A stretch of 7,502 nt of DNA from Competibacteraceae bacterium UBA3908 (lineage in GTDB: Bacteria > Pseudomonadota > Gammaproteobacteria > Competibacterales > Competibacteraceae). Positions 1-5,635 of the stretch are shown here, piece after piece. Location: assembly GCA_002391525.1 (NCBI GenBank), contig DGFE01000099.1:16865-24366 (forward strand), written 5' to 3'. The translations under genes were made by a program, and so were the position numbers. The notes beneath the pieces were generated by a model. It was not told the DNA's origin and did not search any database. It was given only the letters and a program-made list of their open reading frames with translations. Positions within the stretch are counted from its first letter, which is position 1; each line of letters opens with the position of its first letter.

Positions 1-2
1 CC

Positions 3-1358
3 TGGCGCGGTCGTCTCCGCACTCTCTACCACGAGATCCGGCGCAACCTGCTGTCCTCGGCGCCGTCGATCGCCGTGCTGGCGCCGGGCGTGCTGCCGAT
101 ACTCGCCGGCAAGATTTTCGCCCCCCGATGGCAGGGACAACTCGCCGAAGCGGTCGGCGCCCGCTGGGTGCCCGACGCGCCGACGCGAGTCACGGTCATG
201 GCGGCGAACGAAGATGCGCCGGCCACGCCGGAACGACCGCTCCTGGGTTTCACCGACGCCGAACAGGCCGACCGGGTGGCCGCCCTGCTGCGCAACATCG
301 GGCTGACCGCGCAACTCGCGCCGCTGGTGGTGCTGATGGGCCACGGTTCGATGAGCCAGAACAATCCTCATCTGGGCGCTTACGATTGCGGGGCCTGCGG
401 CGGACGGCACGGCGGTCCCAACGCGCGCGCGTTCGCTGCCATGGCCAATCGCCCGGCGATCCGGGCGCTGGTGGCCGAGCGCGGCATTCCAATTCCGGCG
501 GATACCTGGTTCGTCGGCGCCGAGCACAACACCTGCGACGAGCAAATCACGTTCTACGACCGAATCGATTTGCCCGCCGCGGCGGAACAGGCGCTGGCGG
601 AACTGCAACGGGATTTGGACCGGGCTCGCGCGCTGTCGGCCCACGAACGGTGTCGCCGCTTCGCCTCGGCCCCGCGCGACCCCACGCCGGCCCAGGCGCT
701 GCGTCACGTGGTCGAGCGTTCCAAGGATTTCAGTCAGGCGCGCCCTGAACTCGGGCACGCCACCAACGCCGCCGCTCTGGTCGGTCGCCGCTCGATGAGC
801 CAGGGCGTGTTTCTGGACCGGCGAGTCTTTCTCGTTTCCTACGATCCGACCCGGGACCCCAGCGGAACGGTGCTGGAAGGCATCCTGCTGGCGGTGGGTC
901 CGGTGGGCGCGGGTATCAACCTGGAGTACTACTTTTCCACCGTCAACAACGAGCGGCTGGGCTGCGGAACCAAGACGCCGCACAACGTCACGGGGCTGTT
1001 CGCGGTGATGGAGGGCGCCGGCAGCGACCTGCGCACCGGCTTGCCCTGTCAGATGACCGAGATTCACGAACCGCTGCGCCTGCAGATCGTGGTCGAGGTC
1101 CGCACCGAAGTGCTGGCCACCATCTATGGCCGTCAGCCCAGCCTGCGCGAACTGATCGGCAACGGCTGGGTGCAGGTGATCGCCAAGGACCCCGACACCG
1201 GCGAGTTCTCGATCTTCGATCCGGCGCGCGGCTTCGTGCCGTGGACGGGACCCGTCCGACCGTTGCCCGTCCGCACCCGCTCGGGTGACTGGTATCGGGG
1301 ACATACCGATCCGCTGCCGCCGGCGCTGATCGGGGAGGCAAATAAAGGGGAATCTTGA
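3..1358 (+). CDS. dabA: DabA (DUF2309) inorganic carbon transporter subunit, 5'-truncated by window edge
   Basis: This is the C-terminal 451 residues of a DUF2309/DabA protein. The frame is open from base 3 and the N-terminal half lies outside the window. DabA is the cytoplasmic, zinc-binding, beta-carbonic-anhydrase-like subunit that works with a NuoL-like membrane partner to accumulate bicarbonate. Seen here: GHGS (fragment residues 113-116) and DCGACGG (128-134). The His of the first and first Cys of the second are 15 residues apart, the same spacing as zinc ligands His524 and Cys539 of Halothiobacillus DabA. The other two ligands (Cys, Asp) would be upstream of the window. Other family blocks are DTWFVGAEHNTCDE (about 167-180) and a C-terminal stretch with HNVTG, MEGAGSDLRTGLP and HEPLRL (about 321-361). 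The protein ends soon after LPPALI. Its last few codons overlap, antisense, a vapC remnant. The family call is firm; the native C-terminus is uncertain. Confidence 0.95.
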   Translation, partial: WRGRLRTLYHEIRRNLLSSAPSIAVLAPGVLPILAGKIFAPRWQGQLAEAVGARWVPDAPTRVTVMAANEDAPATPERPLLGFTDAEQADRVAALLRNIGLTAQLAPLVVLMGHGSMSQNNPHLGAYDCGACGGRHGGPNARAFAAMANRPAIRALVAERGIPIPADTWFVGAEHNTCDEQITFYDRIDLPAAAEQALAELQRDLDRARALSAHERCRRFASAPRDPTPAQALRHVVERSKDFSQARPELGHATNAAALVGRRSMSQGVFLDRRVFLVSYDPTRDPSGTVLEGILLAVGPVGAGINLEYYFSTVNNERLGCGTKTPHNVTGLFAVMEGAGSDLRTGLPCQMTEIHEPLRLQIVVEVRTEVLATIYGRQPSLRELIGNGWVQVIAKDPDTGEFSIFDPARGFVPWTGPVRPLPVRTRSGDWYRGHTDPLPPALIGEANKGES

Positions 1359-1399
1359 CGAGGTGAATAGACGAGGAGGTTGGTATCGACCGCGATCAT
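1340..1399 (-). pseudogene. vapC: vapC toxin remnant (PIN-domain N-terminus only)
   Basis: Directly after the vapB-like gene, its TGA overlaps an ATG (ATGA at 1396-1399 on the minus strand), the usual coupling in vapBC operons. The new frame begins MIAVDTNLLVY, the first strand of a PIN-domain ribonuclease with its first metal-binding Asp (residue 5), followed by RQDSP at residues 14-18. VapC-like sequence ends at about residue 20. Beyond it the frame stays open but reads the antisense of dabA, with no PIN-domain character. A VapC is normally about 130 residues, so the remaining acidic residues and the fold are missing and the product cannot be an active nuclease. The 3' breakpoint at about 1340 is my estimate from where similarity to typical VapC sequence fades. 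Confidence 0.72.
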
Positions 1400-1644
1400 C
1401 CGCCTTGCCCTTCGCAGATGCGGGATCGGATCTGGTTCCAATCCCCCTCCTGAATCCCGGCTTGCAAGCCGTTTCCGGAGAACGTCGCGCACCGCAATCG
1501 GAACGGTGCTGTGGCGGCGGTTTGCTGTTTCAGGAAGGTGTGCAGTGCGCTCTCGATGACCGCCCGCAACGTGGTGTGATGTTGCGCGGCATAGCGCTTG
1601 GTCTCTTCGAACAGGCTGTCGTTCAACTCCACGGTGGTTTTCAT
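1396..1644 (-). CDS. vapB: VapB-type antitoxin, intact, toxin partner truncated
   Basis: This 82-residue protein lies antisense between dabA and the NuoL-like gene. It begins MKTTVELNDSLFEETKRYA, a ribbon-helix-helix DNA-binding strand and helix, and continues with a second helix (TTLRAVIESAL, residues 24-34). Its C-terminal half has the toxin-binding signature of the VapB/DUF2191 family: PFRLR, SGNGLQAG, DWNQIRSRI and EGQG near the end. Length and organisation match full-length VapB proteins. In an intact operon it would neutralise VapC and repress its own promoter. Here the downstream vapC is reduced to about 20 codons, so this is an orphan antitoxin that may still bind DNA or a VapC encoded elsewhere. 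No strong Shine-Dalgarno is seen upstream of the ATG at 1644. The family call comes from sequence pattern, not a search. Confidence 0.85.
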   Translation of the reverse strand: MKTTVELNDSLFEETKRYAAQHHTTLRAVIESALHTFLKQQTAATAPFRLRCATFSGNGLQAGIQEGDWNQIRSRICEGQGG

Positions 1645-1664
1645 ACCATATACCCATACTTTGC

Positions 1665-1693
1665 TCTATTGGCCGCCGGGTACCTTAACACAA
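1665..1693 (-). promoter_or_regulatory. possible weak sigma70-like promoter of vapB
   Basis: On the minus strand a TTGTGT element (plus 1688-1693) is separated by 17 bases from AATAGA (plus 1665-1670). This gives 3 of 6 matches to each consensus hexamer at ideal spacing, about 20 bases upstream of the vapB ATG. A short tandem repeat, TACCATA then TACCCATA on the plus strand (1644-1658), sits between it and the start codon and could be an operator, though VapB operators are more often inverted repeats. The evidence is weak and rests on inspection only. Confidence 0.2.
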
Positions 1694-1717
1694 TTCATGG
1701 AAACCGACCGACGACGC

Positions 1718-1722
1718 GGAGG
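1718..1722 (+). promoter_or_regulatory. Shine-Dalgarno GGAGG that selects the ATG start at 1731
   Basis: GGAGG lies 8 bases upstream of the ATG at 1731, which is good spacing. It is only 2 bases from the in-frame TTG at 1725, which is therefore unlikely to be used. The ATG gives an N-terminus of MLEW followed directly by the first membrane segment. Confidence 0.7.
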
Positions 1723-1730
1723 CTTTGACC

Positions 1731-4700
1731 ATGCTTGAGTGGATCGTCGGCCTCATCCCGGCCCTGCCACTGGCCGCCGGCTTGTGGATCGGGGTGGCCA
1801 TCCTGTTGGGGCGGGCCAGCGGCGAGGCGCACGAACGGCGCACCAGCCGGATCGCGCTGACGGCCTGCGGCGCTTCGTTCGTGGCGGCGCTCGCGCTGGT
1901 GGTGGCCCGGTTCGCCGGACAATTACCGGAGCAGGTGGCGCTCGGCCCCTGGCTGAGCAGCGGCGACTACCGAGTCGAGTGGAACTTCGTCACCGATCAT
2001 TTGAGTCTGGCGCTGCTGGTGCTGACGTCCCTGGCGTGTCTGCTCGTCGCCCGGTTTTCCGTGAACTACATGCACCGGGAAGCGGGTTTTCATCGATTTT
2101 TCATGATCCTGAGCCTGTTCGCGGCGGCGATGTCGCTGCTGGCGATGGGCGGCAACGCGGTGTTGACCTTCGTCGGGTGGGAAATCGCCGGGCTGTGTTC
2201 CTATCTGCTCATCGCGTTTTTCCAGGATCGGTCCGTCGCGGCGGGCAATGCCACCCGCGCCTTCGTCACCAACCGGATCGGTGACGCCGGGTTCCTGCTC
2301 GGCATCGCGCTGTCGTTTCACTGGCTGGGAAACGTGGACTGGCGGACGATCACCGCTGGCGCGGAGCATTTCAATCCTGCGCAAGCGGGAATGCTGGCCG
2401 GCTGTTTCCTGCTGGCGGCGGTCGCCAAGTCGGCCCAAGTCCCGCTGGCGCCGTGGCTGGCCCGGGCGATGGAGGGACCGACGCCATCGAGCGCCCTGTT
2501 CTACGGCGCGGTCATGGTTCATGCCGGCGTGTATCTGGTGCTGCGCTTGCAGCCGCTGTTCGAGCAGTCGCCGGCGGTGATGGCGGCAATGGCGGTGGTC
2601 GGGCTGGCGACCGCCCTCTATGGATTTCTGAGCGGGCTGGCGCAGACCGACATCAAGAGCGCCCTGATCTTTTCCACCTCGGGACAGGTCGGGCTGATGT
2701 TCCTGACCTGTGGCTTGGGATTCTGGCGGCTGGCGCTGGTTCATCTGTGTTGCCACGCGGTGTTTCGCGGCTATCAGTTCCTCAGCGCGCCTTCGATCCT
2801 GCACCAGCTCCACGGCGAGCGCACCCGGCCCGTTCCGGCTTTTCTCGCGCGGCGACGGGGAGCGTATGTGGCGGCGTTGCAGCGGTTTTGGCTGGAGGAC
2901 TTCGCGAACTGGAGCATCGTTCGACCGATGCACCGCCTGGCGGGTTATCTGAGTGTCTTCGATACCGCCGTGGTGGATCGGACGACGGGACTGCCGGCGC
3001 CGGCGGTGAATGCCCTGTCGTCGCTGGCCCAGTGGGAGGAGCGTCAACTGGGCGCCGGACGGGTGCTCGAACGCGCGCCGGATGCCATCGACCGGGGGCA
3101 AGGGATCGTGGGGCGGTTCACCGAATGGACGGCGGCGGTTTTCCACCGGGTCGAGGAACAACTGGTGTTCAAAGCGGTCGGGCAGGGAATCGTGACCACC
3201 AGTCATCGCATGGGGTACGGCTTGAGCCGGGTGGAGCGCTGGCTGGGACGATCCTGGACCTGGATCGCGGTGATGGCGGTGATCCTGGCGGCGCTGGTCG
3301 GCATCGGCGAACTGCTGCACGAGGGCGAGCCGGGAGCCGGGCCGGCCGATTTTCCGCTGTCGAGCGCACTGCTCGGAGTGCCCTTGATCGGCATGATCGC
3401 GGCTTGGCGCGTCCGACAGGCGCGAACCGCATTCGCGCTGGGCGCGACGGTCGCGGTGGTGGAACTGATCCTGACGCTGGCGGTGCTGGCCCGGTTCCAG
3501 CCGCACGCGCCCGGGATGCAGTTCGTCGAGCAGATCGAAATCCTGCCCTGGCTGGGCGTTCATCTCGGGATCGATGGCCTCAGCGTGTTGTTCCTGCCGC
3601 TGACGGCGCTGTTGACGCTGTTCGTCATGCTCTACGCCCAACCGCGCCAGCGGGAGCAGGCCGGCGTTTTCGTGGGTTGCGTGCTGGCGCTGGAGGCGGC
3701 GCTGCTGGGCATGTTCACCGCGCTGAATCTGCTGCAATTCTGGCTGTTCGCGCTGGTTGAGGCGATTCCAGCCACCTGGCTGATCGCGCGGTTCGGGACC
3801 AGTCCGGGACGCGGGCGGGCAGCCTGGCAGTTCGCGCGCTCCATGCTGGGCGGCCTGGCGATGCTGCTCGCCGGAATCGTGCTGCTGGCTTGGAATCACG
3901 CCGCTGCGACCGACGACGGCGCCTGGTCCTTCGACTTGCCCGCCTTACTGGCGACGCCGGTACCGGGGTCGCGGCAGTCGCTGATCTTCATCCTGCTGTT
4001 CGCCGGGCTGGCGGTGCGGCTGGCGCTGTTCCCCCTGCACGCCTGGCTGCCTATCGTGGCCAAGCACGGCACGGTCGCGGCGGGCATGGTGTTCCTGGTC
4101 GGGGCGAAGGTCGGCATTTACGCGCTGCTGCGCTTTGTGCTGCCGCTGCTGCCCGCCGCCGCCCGGCAATGGGATGTGGCCATCGTAGCGCTGGGCCTGG
4201 CCGGTATGCTGTACGGCGCGCTGCTGGCCTTCATCCGCACCGATCTGCGCCGCCTGCTGGCGTTCGCGGTGATCAGTCACACGGGCGCGTTGGTGGCCGG
4301 GCTGTTTTCGCTGACGGCGTCCGGCTTCAAGGGCGGGCTCCTGCTCAGCCTGAATCTGGGTTTGGCGGCGGCGGGGCTGTTCATCGTCGCGGGACTGCTG
4401 CACCATCGCCTGGGCACCACCCGGTTTCATCGTCTGGGCGGATTGTTCGACGTGGCGCCCTTGCTCGGGTTGACCTTTCTGGTGGTGGTGCTGGGCAGCA
4501 TCGCCATGCCGGGCACGCCGGGGTTCGAGGCCGCTCACCTGGCGCTGGAAGGCATGTTCGAGTCCTATGGCTGGGGCGTGGCCATCGTCGCGGCCTCCGG
4601 CAACGTGTTGGCCGCCGGTTATCTGCTGTGGGCCTATCAGCGGATTTTCCTGGCCCGGAATCCGAAGGGCGCGACGCTGTCCGTGACCGATCTGCGGTCG

Positions 4701-4835
4701 TGGGAGTTGATCGTGGCGGGTCTGCTGTGCGCGGTGATCGTCGGCGTCGGGCTCTACGCCGATCCGTGGATCGAAACGATCAGCGGGGCGGTGGAACAGG
4801 TGGCAAGGGTGTTCGAGAGAGACGCCGGACATTGA
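1731..4835 (+). CDS. NuoL/DabB-like and NuoM-like fusion, proton-conducting membrane subunit
   Basis: This 1034-residue membrane protein is about twice the length of a normal DabB, NuoL or NuoM. Residues 1 to about 355 are NuoL/DabB-like: TM5 FVGWEIAGLCSYLL with Glu151, TM7 AKSAQVPLAPWL with Lys233, then GPTPSSALFYG, where Tyr258 replaces the usual His of NuoL, and TDIKSALIFSTSGQVG. The THAFFK-like block reads CHAVFRGY, with Arg346 for Lys. Residues of about 356-505 are largely polar and charged and show no obvious long hydrophobic run. A membrane segment follows at about 508-526. Residues of about 540-1034 are NuoM-like (PWLGVHLGIDGLS, ALFPLHAWLP, YALLRFVLPLLP, LLAFAVISHTG, MPGTPGF) but lack several proton-path residues: the TM5 Glu position is Leu675, with a Glu two residues later, the TM7 Lys is Arg763, and the TM12 Glu position is Ala. 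Next to dabA, the likely role is the DabB-type membrane partner that couples ion flow to CO2 hydration. The start follows the Shine-Dalgarno at 1718. Confidence 0.88.
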   Translation: MLEWIVGLIPALPLAAGLWIGVAILLGRASGEAHERRTSRIALTACGASFVAALALVVARFAGQLPEQVALGPWLSSGDYRVEWNFVTDHLSLALLVLTSLACLLVARFSVNYMHREAGFHRFFMILSLFAAAMSLLAMGGNAVLTFVGWEIAGLCSYLLIAFFQDRSVAAGNATRAFVTNRIGDAGFLLGIALSFHWLGNVDWRTITAGAEHFNPAQAGMLAGCFLLAAVAKSAQVPLAPWLARAMEGPTPSSALFYGAVMVHAGVYLVLRLQPLFEQSPAVMAAMAVVGLATALYGFLSGLAQTDIKSALIFSTSGQVGLMFLTCGLGFWRLALVHLCCHAVFRGYQFLSAPSILHQLHGERTRPVPAFLARRRGAYVAALQRFWLEDFANWSIVRPMHRLAGYLSVFDTAVVDRTTGLPAPAVNALSSLAQWEERQLGAGRVLERAPDAIDRGQGIVGRFTEWTAAVFHRVEEQLVFKAVGQGIVTTSHRMGYGLSRVERWLGRSWTWIAVMAVILAALVGIGELLHEGEPGAGPADFPLSSALLGVPLIGMIAAWRVRQARTAFALGATVAVVELILTLAVLARFQPHAPGMQFVEQIEILPWLGVHLGIDGLSVLFLPLTALLTLFVMLYAQPRQREQAGVFVGCVLALEAALLGMFTALNLLQFWLFALVEAIPATWLIARFGTSPGRGRAAWQFARSMLGGLAMLLAGIVLLAWNHAAATDDGAWSFDLPALLATPVPGSRQSLIFILLFAGLAVRLALFPLHAWLPIVAKHGTVAAGMVFLVGAKVGIYALLRFVLPLLPAAARQWDVAIVALGLAGMLYGALLAFIRTDLRRLLAFAVISHTGALVAGLFSLTASGFKGGLLLSLNLGLAAAGLFIVAGLLHHRLGTTRFHRLGGLFDVAPLLGLTFLVVVLGSIAMPGTPGFEAAHLALEGMFESYGWGVAIVAASGNVLAAGYLLWAYQRIFLARNPKGATLSVTDLRSWELIVAGLLCAVIVGVGLYADPWIETISGAVEQVARVFERDAGH

Positions 4836-4871
4836 TCATACCCTTCCATCCTTGCCTCAAAGAGTCGATTT

Positions 4872-4876
4872 GGAGA
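4872..4876 (+). promoter_or_regulatory. Shine-Dalgarno GGAGA that selects the ATG start at 4882
   Basis: GGAGA is 5 bases upstream of the ATG at 4882. The same frame is open back to a TTG at 4852, but no ribosome site precedes that codon, and the extra ten residues would lengthen the N-terminus before the first Rossmann strand without adding a recognisable element. Confidence 0.6.
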
Positions 4877-4881
4877 ACCAC

Positions 4882-5565
4882 ATGAATATCTGCGGCTTCA
4901 CTGGAAAGCGCGTCTTGATCACTCAGGCCGACAGCTTCATGGGACCGGCGCTCCGCGAGGTATTTGCCGAGCTCGGCGCGGAGGTGGTTGCTGATGACCG
5001 ACCTCTGCTCGAAGCGGATTTGCCGGCCGAAATCGTGCGGGCGGCGGGGCGGGTAGACGTGCTGCTCGCCAATCTGGCCATGCCGGCTCCGAGTACCCCC
5101 GCGGTCGAGGCAACCGACGACGAATGGAGAACCGCCTTTGCCCATATGGTCGATCCCCTGCCTCGCCTGGTTCGCGCGGTTTTGCCTCAGATGGTCCAAC
5201 GCGGATCGGGCAAGATTCTGTTGATGGGTAGCGCCTCCGCCCTGCGGGGTATGAAACGCGCCTCGACCTATAGCGCGGCCCGCGGCGCGCAACTGGCCTA
5301 CATCCAGGCCGTTGGCGTGGAAGTCGCCCCCCATAACGTGCAAGTCAATGCGATTGCGCAGAACTTCGTCGACAATCCGACTTACTTTCCGCCCGAGGTG
5401 CAGGCGAATCCCGCATTCCAGCAGCGGCTTCAGCGAGAGGTGCCATTGGGAAGGCTCGTCACGCCTCGTGAAGATGCGTTGTTCGCGGCGTTTCTATGCA
5501 GCGGCGCCGTGGATTGTTTCGTTGGCCAGGTGTTTCCCGTTTGCGGCGGGTGGGTGACAAGGTAG
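4882..5565 (+). CDS. halohydrin dehalogenase-like SDR-fold protein
   Basis: This 227-residue protein of the short-chain dehydrogenase/reductase fold starts 46 bases after the fusion gene. The glycine-rich NAD(P)-binding loop (TGxxxGxG) of ordinary SDRs is absent. In its place is T14-x4-F19-x-G21 (TQADSFMG). The catalytic region is S117-x12-Y130-x3-R134 (GSASAL then TYSAAR), so Arg replaces the usual Lys. These two patterns together are the described signature of halohydrin dehalogenases, which interconvert vicinal halohydrins and epoxides without a nicotinamide cofactor. Length and C-terminus also fit: a QNF at 160-162, NPTYFPPE at 165-172 in the region that forms the halide site in HheC-type enzymes, then PLGRL and GQVFPVCGGW. 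It is soluble, with no signal peptide or membrane segment. Co-orientation and close spacing suggest co-transcription with the membrane genes. The substrate is unknown. A repurposed SDR with a different small-anion ligand is possible. Confidence 0.82.
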   Translation: MNICGFTGKRVLITQADSFMGPALREVFAELGAEVVADDRPLLEADLPAEIVRAAGRVDVLLANLAMPAPSTPAVEATDDEWRTAFAHMVDPLPRLVRAVLPQMVQRGSGKILLMGSASALRGMKRASTYSAARGAQLAYIQAVGVEVAPHNVQVNAIAQNFVDNPTYFPPEVQANPAFQQRLQREVPLGRLVTPREDALFAAFLCSGAVDCFVGQVFPVCGGWVTR

Positions 5566-5577
5566 TTGGCACGGTCT

Positions 5578-5607
5578 GCTGAAGACAGCTCTTCTGTCGA
5601 GCTTTTT
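5578..5607 (+). terminator. possible weak intrinsic terminator or attenuator
   Basis: Between the dehalogenase-like gene and the NuoM-like gene, GACAG (5584-5588) pairs with CTGTC (5594-5598) around a 5-base loop. An outer GCT (5578-5580) can pair with AGC (5600-5602) across a small internal loop, and five T follow at once (5603-5607). A second AGCTTTTTC copy occurs about 16 bases downstream. The stem is short, so partial read-through into the NuoM-like gene is more likely than full termination. Confidence 0.35.
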
Positions 5608-5635
5608 CAATCCGAAGCTTTTTCCAAACACTGTC

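Noticed and set aside
1133..1657. Minus-strand 174-residue open frame covering the vapB region and dabA end
   Set aside because: Only its internal stretch MIAVDTNLLVY to about 20 residues is VapC-like. The part before is a shifted frame of vapB and the part after is antisense dabA.
1363..1728. Plus-strand 121-residue open frame between dabA and the fusion gene
   Set aside because: It is antisense to the VapB-like gene, has no family pattern, no plausible ribosome site, and runs into the Shine-Dalgarno of the next gene.
1923..3899. Minus-strand 658-residue open frame opposite the fusion gene
   Set aside because: Its Gln/His/Arg/Pro-rich composition is typical of the antisense of GC-rich, Leu/Ala-rich membrane genes, and the plus strand has clear antiporter motifs throughout.
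3945..4832. Minus-strand 295-residue open frame
   Set aside because: The same antisense artefact over the NuoM-like half, with low-complexity Gln/Arg/His content.
4852..4881. Earlier TTG start for the SDR-fold gene
   Set aside because: No ribosome site precedes it, whereas GGAGA precedes the ATG at 4882 at good spacing.
4882..5565. Ordinary NAD(P)-dependent SDR oxidoreductase such as a 3-oxoacyl-ACP reductase
   Set aside because: The TGxxxGxG loop is missing and the catalytic Lys of YxxxK is Arg. Both positions match halohydrin dehalogenases instead.
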